A stretch of 45,766 nucleotides of DNA from Peloplasma aerotolerans (lineage in GTDB: Bacteria; Bacillota_I; Bacilli_A; Acholeplasmatales; Acholeplasmataceae): the NCBI RefSeq assembly GCF_030012175.1, contig NZ_JASCXW010000016.1, positions 1 through 45,766 of the forward strand, given 5' to 3'. Below the pieces are notes generated by a model. The model saw only the letters and a list, made by a program, of their open reading frames with translations, had not been told where the DNA came from and made no database searches. Within the stretch, counting starts at the first letter, position 1. Each line of letters begins with the position of its first letter. The position numbers were made by a program, and so were the translations under genes. Below are positions 17,565 through 25,809 of this stretch, piece after piece.

Positions 17565-18983
17565 TTTTTTAAATAGTATTTTCTTAAGTAAGTTAGCTTT
17601 CCAAGGCTTAAATGAATCACGAAGCAATTGCAATGAAGCTGTTTTAAATATTTCTGATTCTGTAGGATATGAAAAAATAATATTCATAAAAACGTTAGGC
17701 TTCAATTTTTGTTGAATAGCTAAAGATGCTATAGGAATCATTTCACCTGCTTTTTCACCTACAAGTGTCGCTCCAATGAGTGTGCCTTTTTTACCAATAA
17801 TCAATTTTAAAAATCCAATGACATCATTTTCAGCCTTTGCACGATCATTACTTTCTAAAGGAACATGAATAGTTTTTTTGAAAAGGTTTAACTCTTTAGC
17901 TGTTTGCTCTGTATAACCGACATGCGCAACCTCTGGTTTTGTATAGGTTGTCCAAGGCACGTTATAATAGTTAACTTTCGAACCAAGGTGAAAGATAGCA
18001 TTTCTAATGACTAGTCCAGCTTGATATCCAGCCATATGCGTAAACTGATATGGACCTACAACATCACCACAAGCATAGATGTTTTTCACATGAGTTTGTA
18101 GTTTTTTGTTTGTTTGAATATAACCTCTTGCATTTAGTTTAACACCAATTTCTTCTAATCCAAGATCTTGTGTATTGGGAATTCTACCTAAAGCAACTAA
18201 TAACTCGTCACCAATAATCTCAATTCTGTTATTGTCTTTTTCAACGATAACTTTAATCGCTTCATTTTCTTTTATAATCTCAATGATTTTACTATTGAGT
18301 AACAATTGAACACCATCTTTTAGTAATACTTTTTCCATCAATGGACCGACCTCATTATCGTCTTTCGTGAATAAAGACTTACTTTGGTCTATCATCGTTA
18401 CTTCAACACCAAGATGTCTAAAACCTTGACCCAGTTCTAAACCAATTGGGCCAGCGCCTAATACAATTAAGTGCTTTGGTGTGTGGTTCATCTCAAAAAT
18501 ATTGAGGTTTGTTAAATAAGAAACTTGATCTAGTCCTTTAATTTTTGGAATATATGGTTTTGATCCTGTGGACACAACAATGTTTTTAGCAGTTAGTGTT
18601 TTACTACCGACAACAACTTCATGTTTGCTTTTGATTTTTGCTTCACCTATTACAACCGATACACCCAATCCTTCATATCTTTCTATCGAATCATGTGGGG
18701 CAATTTGATCGATGACTCCATGCACACGATGCATGAGTTCACCTATTTCGATGGATTCAATCGTTGAATGTATGCCAAATTGATCAGCATCCTTCATTTC
18801 TTTAGCAAGATGAGCACCTTTAAGAAAGCTTTTACTAGGAACACATCCTGAGTTTAAACAATCGCCACCCATTTTTTCTTTTTCAATGAGCGTTACTCGC
18901 GCACCTAATGCCGCAGCACCTGATGCGACTACTAATCCACCGCTACCAGCACCAATTACAATTAAGTCATTTTGATATTTCAT
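17562..18983 (-). CDS. MerA/Lpd-like pyridine nucleotide-disulfide oxidoreductase
   Basis: This 473-residue flavoprotein has FAD motif GAGSGG (11-16), the redox pair Cys42/Cys47 in GGDCLNSGCVPSK, NAD(P) motif GAGPIGLELGQ, a second FAD motif YACGDV, and a dimer domain ending YPTESE. The dihydrolipoamide-dehydrogenase catalytic His (H-P-T-x-S-E) is Tyr here, so it is probably not a true Lpd. It fits the mercuric-reductase-like group often linked to TVP38 membrane proteins, two of which are encoded nearby. Start: ATG 18983 has GGAG 13 bases upstream. A TTG at 18995 is only one base from that SD and less likely. It overlaps the CRP-like gene by 17 bases. Confidence 0.8.
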   Translation of the reverse strand: MKYQNDLIVIGAGSGGLVVASGAAALGARVTLIEKEKMGGDCLNSGCVPSKSFLKGAHLAKEMKDADQFGIHSTIESIEIGELMHRVHGVIDQIAPHDSIERYEGLGVSVVIGEAKIKSKHEVVVGSKTLTAKNIVVSTGSKPYIPKIKGLDQVSYLTNLNIFEMNHTPKHLIVLGAGPIGLELGQGFRHLGVEVTMIDQSKSLFTKDDNEVGPLMEKVLLKDGVQLLLNSKIIEIIKENEAIKVIVEKDNNRIEIIGDELLVALGRIPNTQDLGLEEIGVKLNARGYIQTNKKLQTHVKNIYACGDVVGPYQFTHMAGYQAGLVIRNAIFHLGSKVNYYNVPWTTYTKPEVAHVGYTEQTAKELNLFKKTIHVPLESNDRAKAENDVIGFLKLIIGKKGTLIGATLVGEKAGEMIPIASLAIQQKLKPNVFMNIIFSYPTESEIFKTASLQLLRDSFKPWKANLLKKILFKK

Positions 18984-19662
18984 AGTTTTGTTCAAACTCC
19001 TTCAGTTCATTTTTCTTAATACTTATTTTCAGTCTTCCAGAAACGATGATACCTTCTCTAGCAAGTTCTTTAAGGGTAACTGAAACCGATTCTCTTGTTG
19101 CTCCTATCATATTTGCGAGTTCTTGATGACTTAAATGTAGGTCAATGGAAACATAATCTTTTTCATCCTGACCATAATCAACCGCAAGTTTTCTTAGCCA
19201 ATAAATGATGCGATCTCTAATACTATATAAAGCAAGTTGCTCTAGCATTTTATTTTGTTCTTGTATTTTTTTACCTAAGTCTCGGAGTATCTTAACAAGC
19301 AAATCAGGTTTTGACATTAAAAATGTCTCAAGATTCTCTTGATCAAACCTGCAGATCAGTGTATCTTCTAAGGTTTCTATATAAACATCTTGTGTACCAA
19401 AAGATAAAAGCGAAGTGTTTCCAAAAGTATTGCCACTTCCAATAATGCCGAGTGTATACTGTTTTCCATCCTCACTCAATTGATAGAGTCTAAGTTTTCC
19501 TTCTTTGACTAAAAAAACACCTTGTGATTGGTTATAAGGAGTTTGAACAATTGTTTCTTTTGGGATGGTCGACATTTTTGTAATCTTATGGATATATTGC
19601 ATATCCTTATGATCTAGACCATCAAACATCTTTACTCTAGATAAATACCATAGTTTTTGCAT
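18967..19662 (-). CDS. Crp/Fnr-family regulator with CRP-type recognition helix
   Basis: The 231-residue protein has a cNMP-binding-like barrel (about 10-115), a dimer helix, and a winged helix HQELANMIGATRESVSVTLKEL (179-200). Its recognition residues R190-E191 match CRP's R-E-T-V, which reads TGTGA. A perfect TGTGA-N6-TCACA box lies in its own upstream region at 19729. The barrel lacks the CRP phosphate-binding R-S motif (GNTSLLSFGT in that place), so cAMP is unlikely to be the ligand. ATG 19662 is chosen because GAGG sits 7 bases ahead; TTG at 19674 overlaps that SD. It overlaps the flavoprotein gene and probably controls it and the divergent 13-gene operon. Confidence 0.82.
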   Translation of the reverse strand: MQKLWYLSRVKMFDGLDHKDMQYIHKITKMSTIPKETIVQTPYNQSQGVFLVKEGKLRLYQLSEDGKQYTLGIIGSGNTFGNTSLLSFGTQDVYIETLEDTLICRFDQENLETFLMSKPDLLVKILRDLGKKIQEQNKMLEQLALYSIRDRIIYWLRKLAVDYGQDEKDYVSIDLHLSHQELANMIGATRESVSVTLKELAREGIIVSGRLKISIKKNELKEFEQNYEISK

Positions 19663-19701
19663 AATTCGCCTCAACTTTCACCAATTTTTTTATATGTACT
19701 T

Positions 19702-19707
19702 ATTATA
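19702..19707 (-). promoter_or_regulatory. -10 of the CRP-like regulator gene
   Basis: TATAAT on the minus strand predicts a start near 19695. The CRP-type box centre (19736.5) would then lie at -41.5, the classic position. No good -35 is present. Confidence 0.45.
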
Positions 19708-19728
19708 TATCAAAAAAAACTGTTTCTT

Positions 19729-19744
19729 TGTGAAATACTTCACA
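19729..19744. promoter_or_regulatory. CRP-type operator TGTGA-N6-TCACA
   Basis: TGTGAAATACTTCACA is a perfect match to the CRP half-site arrangement, midway between the divergent CRP-like gene and the 13-gene operon. It could serve both directions: -41.5 to the minus promoter, and about -50 to the plus promoter. Confidence 0.65.
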
Positions 19745-19774
19745 TAAATAAAAACTTTATTTTGATAGACTACA

Positions 19775-19780
19775 TATAAT
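19775..19780 (+). promoter_or_regulatory. -10 of the 13-gene operon
   Basis: TATAAT lies 38 bases before the first ATG. The -35 region (19752-19757, AAACTT) is weak, which fits dependence on an activator at the 19729 box. Confidence 0.45.
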
Positions 19781-19817
19781 CATCCTAAAATGATGGATAG
19801 AAAGTGGAGTGGATTAA

Positions 19818-20465
19818 ATGAAGTCATTGAATGATAAAATAGAACAACTCAAAAATATTTCTAATAAAAAACTTGATCCAGAAAAAGAAAAACTCTTTTT
19901 ACAAGCGATTAAAGAATTAGAAATGTCTGAGCAAGCCAAAGGCATTAAGGTTGGAGATAAAGCTAAAGATTTTATACTACCAGATCAAAATCAGAAACAG
20001 GTGCGTCTTTTTGATCTACTTAAAAACGGACCTATTGTTTTAACTTTTTATCGTGGAGGGTGGTGTCCTTATTGTAACCTTCAGCTAAGAGCATATCAGG
20101 AAATTCTAGATAAGATCCATGAGTTAGGTGCAAGTTTAGTTGCAGTTAGTCCGCAAAAACCAGATAGACATACCTATAAGAGTCTAATTGATGGGCTTAC
20201 TTTTACGGTTTTAAGTGATGAGAATAATGAAGTTTCAAAGCTGTATCATGTACTCTATGAACTTCCTGAATATCTGGTTAAACCTTATCAAGAACTGGGT
20301 ATCAATTTGGAACTTGAAAACATTAACCGCAAATGGATATTGCCATCACCAGCAACTTATATTATTGATCGAACAGGTTTAATTGTACATGCGAATATTC
20401 ATTCTGACTTTAAAAAACGCATGGAACCAGAACATATATTATCAATACTAGAGATTTTGAATTAA
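19818..20465 (+). CDS. Peroxiredoxin-like protein (AhpC/TSA, BCP-like)
   Basis: This 215-residue protein has a thioredoxin fold from about residue 45, with YRGGWCPYCNLQL (78-90). Cys83 is in the peroxidatic position and Cys86 makes a C-x-x-C, as in the peroxiredoxin-like group close to bacterioferritin comigratory protein. VAVSPQKPD and the TYIIDRTG region complete the family pattern. An N-terminal helical extension of about 45 residues precedes the fold. It reduces peroxides in the cytoplasm. It is the first gene of a 13-gene operon that ends with Ohr, so peroxide enzymes bracket the operon. Confidence 0.85.
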   Translation: MKSLNDKIEQLKNISNKKLDPEKEKLFLQAIKELEMSEQAKGIKVGDKAKDFILPDQNQKQVRLFDLLKNGPIVLTFYRGGWCPYCNLQLRAYQEILDKIHELGASLVAVSPQKPDRHTYKSLIDGLTFTVLSDENNEVSKLYHVLYELPEYLVKPYQELGINLELENINRKWILPSPATYIIDRTGLIVHANIHSDFKKRMEPEHILSILEILN

Positions 20466-20478
20466 GGAGTATTCATTT

Positions 20479-21096
20479 ATGATTGATACTAAATTAAGAA
20501 AATATGTCCAACCAGTCTTTAATCAAGTGGGTAAAGGGTTTGTTAGATTGAAAATGACACCTAATATGATTACTGTAATGGCATTTATCATTGGTGTATC
20601 AGCTGGTGTTTTTATCGCATTTGGACACATTGTGATTCCTATTGTTTTATTATGGACATCGGGATTACTCGATGTTGTTGATGGAACAGTTGCTAGATTG
20701 ACAAATAAACATTCTAAAATTGGAGCATACTTAGATCTTATCTTTGATCGCATGGTAGAAGCAGCAATCATTTTAGGCTTTTATTTCTTGTTTAAAGAAT
20801 ATGCACTTGCTTATTTATTATTCTTTATTTCCGTTATTTTTAATTTCACAACATTTTTGGTTGCTGCAAGTCTGTTTAAAAATGAGGGTGAAAAAAGTGT
20901 GCATTATGATATAGGCATCGCTGAACGAACCGAGACATTTATTGTTTTCACACTGATGATGGTATTTAGTCAGCATGTATTTATTATATTGATGGTATTT
21001 AATGTAATCATCTTTTTAACAGGTATTTTAAGATTTATACGCACAATAAGGTATGCTTCAAAATTAAACAAGCAGGTACAACTCCATGAAGCATAA
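20479..21096 (+). CDS. CDP-alcohol phosphatidyltransferase (YnjF-like)
   Basis: The 205-residue membrane enzyme carries the complete CDP-alcohol phosphotransferase motif: Asp65, Asp68-Gly69, Ala72-Arg73, Gly82, Asp86 and Asp90 in D-x2-D-G-x2-A-R-x8-G-x3-D-x3-D. It joins a CDP-linked lipid to an alcohol, as in phosphatidylglycerophosphate or phosphatidylinositol phosphate synthesis. About six membrane segments follow. The acceptor is not determined. It lies 13 bases after the peroxiredoxin gene and overlaps the TVP38 gene by 11 bases. E. coli YnjF is the same kind of protein in a cluster of similar content. Confidence 0.85.
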   Translation: MIDTKLRKYVQPVFNQVGKGFVRLKMTPNMITVMAFIIGVSAGVFIAFGHIVIPIVLLWTSGLLDVVDGTVARLTNKHSKIGAYLDLIFDRMVEAAIILGFYFLFKEYALAYLLFFISVIFNFTTFLVAASLFKNEGEKSVHYDIGIAERTETFIVFTLMMVFSQHVFIILMVFNVIIFLTGILRFIRTIRYASKLNKQVQLHEA

Positions 21097-21778
21097 AAAT
21101 TTACTGATTTTTACAATCATTGTCTTTATTTTTATAGCTGTTTATTTTATTTGGAAAACAGAAATAATTCATCTTTATCATACACTTAATCAAGGTGAAG
21201 CATCAGATATTGTATCAATCATACAATCTTGGGGTATTTGGGCGCCAATTCTGAGCATTCTACTCATGATTTTACAAGCTATCATCGCTCCCATTCCTTC
21301 CTTTTTAATTACAGGAGCAAATGGTATTGTATTTGGTGTATTTTGGGGCATCATCATCTCATGGATAGGTGCAATGTTCGGTGCAGCTATTACATATTAT
21401 TTAGCGAGATTGCTTGGTGAAGAATTTGTTAAGAAAAAAGAAAAAAATTCAAATCTCTTAAAAACGGTTAGTGAGATGAGCGACAAAAAAGGATTCAAAG
21501 TTGTATTTATAGCAAGATTACTACCTTTTATTTCATTTGATTTCATTAGTTATGCAGCTGGATTAAGTACCATGAAGGCATGGAAGTTTTTCATAGCAAC
21601 AGCACTTGGTATGATACCAGGAACTATTTTATATGTATTTTTTGGTAGACAGATAGTTTTATTAAGCCAATATTCCCTACTTTTCACACTAATATTTATC
21701 GGGTTAATCATCATTTATATAGCCATATCATTTTATAAGAATCAAAAATTAAAGGAGAAAGAAAATGAAAATAAATAA
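21086..21778 (+). CDS. TVP38/TMEM64 (DedA-like, VTT domain) membrane protein A
   Basis: This 230-residue membrane protein has a first TM at about 6-24 and a VTT domain from about 50 to 190. Family features are GANGIVFGVFWG (78-89), ARLLPF (143-148, with the conserved Arg), the AAGLS loop, and GMIPGT (175-180). DedA/TVP38 proteins are proposed lipid scramblases or proton-dependent transporters that keep the membrane in order; the substrate here is unknown. A close paralogue lies at 26862 in the same operon, with the ABC genes between them. E. coli YdjX and YdjZ are also a TVP38 pair beside ynjBCD. Confidence 0.85.
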   Translation: MKHKNLLIFTIIVFIFIAVYFIWKTEIIHLYHTLNQGEASDIVSIIQSWGIWAPILSILLMILQAIIAPIPSFLITGANGIVFGVFWGIIISWIGAMFGAAITYYLARLLGEEFVKKKEKNSNLLKTVSEMSDKKGFKVVFIARLLPFISFDFISYAAGLSTMKAWKFFIATALGMIPGTILYVFFGRQIVLLSQYSLLFTLIFIGLIIIYIAISFYKNQKLKEKENENK

Positions 21779-23006
21779 AGTTTTAATCAGTGTAATAGTG
21801 GTATTAATTATAACTATTTTATCTGCATGTCAGAACAATGATGAAGTAATCGATATAAGTTCTCTTCAAGATTGGGACGAGGTCCTAGAATTTGGGAGGA
21901 ATAAAGAAGTCAATATATTGATGTGGGGCGGTAATGAGAGCATCAATCAATATATGGATACGTATGTTTCTGACAATGTTATGGAACTATATGGTATCAA
22001 ATTAGTAAGAACACCCATGAACGCACCAGAGTTTTTAACGAAATTAATTAATGAGAAAAAAGCAAATCAATCAAGAGGGACAGCAGATTTATTATGGATT
22101 AATGCTGAAAATTTTCTAACTGCAAAAGAAGGTAATCTTCTTGATGGACCATTTACTGATTTGTTACCTAATTTAAATACATATTACGATCTAGAAGCAT
22201 CAGACTTAAATTATGATTCCGGTATACCTATCGATGGGTATGAAGGTATTTGGGGACGCGCTCAGCTTGTATTTAGTTATGATGAAGCTGTGATAACAAA
22301 TCCACCTAAAACCTATGAAGAACTCAAAACATGGGTAATCGCAAATCCAGGTAAATTCACCTATCCAAGATTACCAGATGATTTTGTTGGTGCAGCATTC
22401 GTTCGTAATGCTTTTTATGAACTAACTGGTGATTCCAACATATTTCAAACTGATGTAAGTGAAGCTCAGAGATTTGCATTATCACAAAACGTTAAAGACT
22501 ATTTCATATCTTTAAATCCATATCTTTGGAATCAGGGTACATCATTTCCAGCGACACAAGCTCAACTAGATGCTTTATTCAAAAACGGTGAAGTTACATT
22601 GACTATGGGATTTGAAATAGGAAAGACAGCTGGACTCATTCAATCGGGGGTTTATCCAAATACGGTCAAATCATATGTTTTTGATTCAGGTACAATTGGC
22701 AATTCTCATTATTTAGCTATCCCGTTTAATTCACCAAAAAAAGCTGCTGCGCTACTTGTCATGGATTTTCTTCAGAGTCCTGAAGCACAAATTGAGAAAA
22801 TGAAAGCAAATGTTTGGGGAGATATGCCGGCTTTTGATGTCAGTCTTTTAACAGAAGCACAACAAATTGAGCTATCAGCAATTCAAAGTGTTTCAGGTAT
22901 GATTTCGCTTGATGAACTAACTTCGAAAAGATTACCCGAAATGAATGCGCTATGGATTTCATGGATTAAAGAATTGTGGGTGAATGATATTGCAGGAAAG
23001 TCATAA
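21765..23006 (+). CDS. ABC transporter substrate-binding lipoprotein (YnjB-like)
   Basis: The 413-residue protein begins with a lipoprotein signal (hydrophobic 6-20, lipobox LSAC, lipidated Cys22) and is anchored outside the membrane. The mature part resembles E. coli YnjB: MWGGNESINQYMD, then VMELYGIKLVRTP and a DLLWINAENF stretch. It is a type of extracellular solute-binding protein related to iron/spermidine binders, with unknown ligand. It overlaps the TVP38 gene (14 bases) and the flavoprotein gene (23 bases). Its partners are the two permeases and ATPase at 24116-26865. Confidence 0.85.
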   Translation: MKINKVLISVIVVLIITILSACQNNDEVIDISSLQDWDEVLEFGRNKEVNILMWGGNESINQYMDTYVSDNVMELYGIKLVRTPMNAPEFLTKLINEKKANQSRGTADLLWINAENFLTAKEGNLLDGPFTDLLPNLNTYYDLEASDLNYDSGIPIDGYEGIWGRAQLVFSYDEAVITNPPKTYEELKTWVIANPGKFTYPRLPDDFVGAAFVRNAFYELTGDSNIFQTDVSEAQRFALSQNVKDYFISLNPYLWNQGTSFPATQAQLDALFKNGEVTLTMGFEIGKTAGLIQSGVYPNTVKSYVFDSGTIGNSHYLAIPFNSPKKAAALLVMDFLQSPEAQIEKMKANVWGDMPAFDVSLLTEAQQIELSAIQSVSGMISLDELTSKRLPEMNALWISWIKELWVNDIAGKS

Positions 23007-24105
23007 GATAAAAACACTCGTTTTAGTCGGTGGTGGGCATGCTCATATTCACATATTAAATAAATATAATAAAAAAAGATATCAAAACATAAAAATCATA
23101 TTAATCTCATCTGATACATATCAGTATTACTCTGGTATGGCTTCTGGGTATTTAGAAGGTATTTATCAACAAGATGATTTTAGGTTTAATCTTAAAGCAA
23201 TATGTAACGAAAGGGGTATCGTTTTCATTGAGGACTCTGTCGTAAAAATTGATTATGAGAACCAAGTTTTGCACACAAAAGGTAATCAAAAAATAGAATA
23301 TGACTTTCTTTCATTGAATACAGGATCAATTGTTAAAGTAAAAAAGAAAGAATTAGGACCAAATGTGTTTTCCGTCAAACCATTAAGTAACTTAAAAAAG
23401 ATTAAAAATGCTATCGAAAGTCTAGTGAAATTGGATAAGTCAATCGTTATTATGGGTGGTGGAGCTGCTGGCATCGAAATTGCACTAGCACTTTCTATGT
23501 ATCAACAAAATGATTCAAATATTCATTTGACATTAATTGATCGTCATAACACACTTTTGAACGGGAGTCCAAAACGAGTTCAAGAAATTGTGACATCTAG
23601 AATGAAAGAAGTGGGCATCGAAACATATTTAGGTGGTTTTGTAACAGATATAAATGAAAACTATGTATATTTAGAAAATGGACAAAAAATAGCGTTTGAT
23701 GTTTTAGTTCTTGCATCTGGGGTTGCTCAAACCTCACTCTATAAGGACAGCAACTTTATTGTTGACGATTCTTCGAGTATGTTGGTTAATGACAATTTAC
23801 AATCTTTATCAGCAGATAATGTATTTGGTGCTGGAGATTGTATTCAAATAAGGAATAATAACTTAGTTAAGAAAAATGGTGTATATGCAATTAGACAGGC
23901 ACCAATCTTATGGAAAAACATACTTAAAGTCATTAAAGGAAAATCTTTAAAGCGTTTCAAAGCACAAAAAACATATCTTCAAATCATTTCACTTGGCCAA
24001 AAGAAGGGTATATTGATCTATGGAAAGCTAGTCATATCAGGTTATTTCGCATGGAAAATAAAAGATCTTATTGATACAAGTTATATGAAGAAAAATAAGA
24101 AATAA
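22984..24105 (+). CDS. FAD/NAD oxidoreductase of the type fused to SelD / NDH-2-like
   Basis: This 373-residue flavoprotein has a two-dinucleotide-binding fold. The first is LVLVGGGHAHIHIL (12-25), where G-G-G-H-A-H is the signature of the oxidoreductase domain found fused to selenide water dikinase (SelD) in many bacteria. The second is IVIMGGGAAGIEIA, and the FAD motif is VFGAGDC. No cysteine redox pair is visible, so it resembles NDH-2/SQR-type enzymes that pass electrons from NADH or sulfide to quinone. The C-terminal region is weakly hydrophobic (LVISGYFAWKI), suggesting membrane contact. The start ATG has only a weak SD and overlaps the preceding gene. No SelD is in the window. Confidence 0.78.
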   Translation: MILQESHKIKTLVLVGGGHAHIHILNKYNKKRYQNIKIILISSDTYQYYSGMASGYLEGIYQQDDFRFNLKAICNERGIVFIEDSVVKIDYENQVLHTKGNQKIEYDFLSLNTGSIVKVKKKELGPNVFSVKPLSNLKKIKNAIESLVKLDKSIVIMGGGAAGIEIALALSMYQQNDSNIHLTLIDRHNTLLNGSPKRVQEIVTSRMKEVGIETYLGGFVTDINENYVYLENGQKIAFDVLVLASGVAQTSLYKDSNFIVDDSSSMLVNDNLQSLSADNVFGAGDCIQIRNNNLVKKNGVYAIRQAPILWKNILKVIKGKSLKRFKAQKTYLQIISLGQKKGILIYGKLVISGYFAWKIKDLIDTSYMKKNKK

Positions 24106-24115
24106 GGAGTTTGAC

Positions 24116-25012
24116 ATGAGTGATAAAAAGCATCATCTAAGAAAATATAATATCCACCCAATGTGGCTTTTATCACCAGTCATCATCCTTTACGCTATAT
24201 TTATTTTTGGTGGGATTGTACTTACATGGATTGAAAGCCTAGGTCATATCCCAACACTTGGTCTTTACTATCAAGGATTTGCAGCATATATCCAAGTGTT
24301 TCAAATGAATGATATTTGGTTAAGTATTGTTTACTCAGTAGGTATAGCACTGATATCGACACTGATATCGACATTCATTGGAGTCAAACTTGCGTATGGT
24401 CTTGCTAATAACACGCACAAGTTTTCTATAATCATTCAAAAAAATATGCTTCGCCTAGGACTTATCTTACCCTACTTACTGATCTTGTTTATGATCATAA
24501 TACTTGCATCAAGAACAGGGTTTCTCTCTAGACTGTTATTTCAATCACATTTCATTTCAAGCAGTCAACAATTTCCGCAACTTGTATATGACCGCTTGGG
24601 TATTGGTATCATGCTCACATTTATATTAAAAGGCATACCTTTTGTTGGACTATTTACTTATTATACGATGTCACAAATAACTGAAAATTTTAAAGATGTA
24701 GCAAAAACACTCGGAAGCAACGAAAAAGTCATTTATAGAAAACTATATATTCCATTGTCAGCAAATACTATTATTTGGACTTCTGTTATCATTTTCGCTT
24801 ATTATCTTGGTTCATTTGAAATTCCATATTTATTAGGCAGTGTGGACCTTCAGACCATATCTTCTCGTGTTTATAGTCTTTATGTGCAAGCAGGTATTGA
24901 TAAGATTCCTGTTTCAATGGCCATGCATATGGTTTTGCTTGTTATTGGGATGATAAGCGTAGGTATATATGCATATATTCTTAAGCGTTATTTGGTGGGG
25001 TATCAATCATGA
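24116..25012 (+). CDS. ABC transporter permease (YnjC-like, first half)
   Basis: The 298-residue inner-membrane protein has about six TM segments, a binding-protein-dependent permease core, and an EAA-type loop (FKDVAKTLGSNEKVIYRKLYIPL, split here by position 196-218) that docks on the ATPase. E. coli YnjC carries two such domains in one chain; here they are two genes overlapping by 4 bases. SD AAGGAG precedes ATG. A short tandem duplication, ACTGATATCGAC repeated at 24351-24372, lies within the coding sequence and stays in frame. Confidence 0.83.
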   Translation: MSDKKHHLRKYNIHPMWLLSPVIILYAIFIFGGIVLTWIESLGHIPTLGLYYQGFAAYIQVFQMNDIWLSIVYSVGIALISTLISTFIGVKLAYGLANNTHKFSIIIQKNMLRLGLILPYLLILFMIIILASRTGFLSRLLFQSHFISSSQQFPQLVYDRLGIGIMLTFILKGIPFVGLFTYYTMSQITENFKDVAKTLGSNEKVIYRKLYIPLSANTIIWTSVIIFAYYLGSFEIPYLLGSVDLQTISSRVYSLYVQAGIDKIPVSMAMHMVLLVIGMISVGIYAYILKRYLVGYQS

Positions 25013-25797
25013 AAACACTAAAAAACGGCATTGTCTTAGTCTTGTTGTTAATCCCTATAGTCATCATGGTGTTGCTTTCTCTTTTTAGTTACTATCGTTA
25101 TCCAATTTTGTTTCCAAGATCTTTTAATTTGATTTACTGGGAAACACTATTCTTAAGAAATCAGTTATTTATTCAAGCAATCAAACAAACCTTAATTGTT
25201 TCAACATTAACTGCCTTTTTTTCAACCCTCGTTGGATTTACTTCTGCCAAAGCACTTGTCGATCAAAGGTTAAAAGCAAATAAAATTTTAATGGTCTTCA
25301 TATCGTTACCTCTATTTATTCCCGCAATTGCTCTTTTCATCGGTGTTCATCACATTCTGATTCGTATGAATCTAGCAAATACGTATACAGGAGTTATTCT
25401 AGCACACGTTCTTATTTCGTTACCATATACTACAAGTATAGGTATAACATTTTTTAAAGGCATTGATCCCAATTATACAAAAATAGCGCAAACATTGGGG
25501 GCTAAACAATCTAGAATTATTACTAAAATCATGGTTCCACTTTTGTTGCCGGGATTAATCTTATCTTTTTCAATTGGGTTTTTATTGTCAACTTCAGAAT
25601 ATTTTTCAACCTTTATTATCGGTGGAGGTCGTGTGATTACCTTATCCACAATCTTATATCCCTATATTGAAAATGCTGATGATGGGAATGCAGCTGCAGT
25701 CAGTGTTGTATTTATCTTATTTAATATTTTGGTATTTGTTTTTGCTGATCGATTAAGTAGAAGATTAACAAAAGGTAGAAAATACTTATATGAGTAA
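25009..25797 (+). CDS. ABC transporter permease (YnjC-like, second half)
   Basis: This 262-residue permease has about six TM segments (the first at about 8-27) and an EAA loop (YTKIAQTLGAKQSRI, about 153-167) followed by MVPLLLPG. It pairs with the upstream permease to form the channel for the YnjB-like binding protein. Start/stop overlap with the first permease is 4 bases; the ATPase gene follows after 12 bases with an AAAGGAG SD. Confidence 0.83.
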   Translation: MKTLKNGIVLVLLLIPIVIMVLLSLFSYYRYPILFPRSFNLIYWETLFLRNQLFIQAIKQTLIVSTLTAFFSTLVGFTSAKALVDQRLKANKILMVFISLPLFIPAIALFIGVHHILIRMNLANTYTGVILAHVLISLPYTTSIGITFFKGIDPNYTKIAQTLGAKQSRIITKIMVPLLLPGLILSFSIGFLLSTSEYFSTFIIGGGRVITLSTILYPYIENADDGNAAAVSVVFILFNILVFVFADRLSRRLTKGRKYLYE

Positions 25798-25809
25798 AGG
25801 AGAAAGCCT

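Noticed and set aside
24351-24372. Tandem ACTGATATCGAC repeat in the permease gene
   Set aside because: It is an in-frame short duplication inside a conserved membrane gene and looks like ordinary coding variation.
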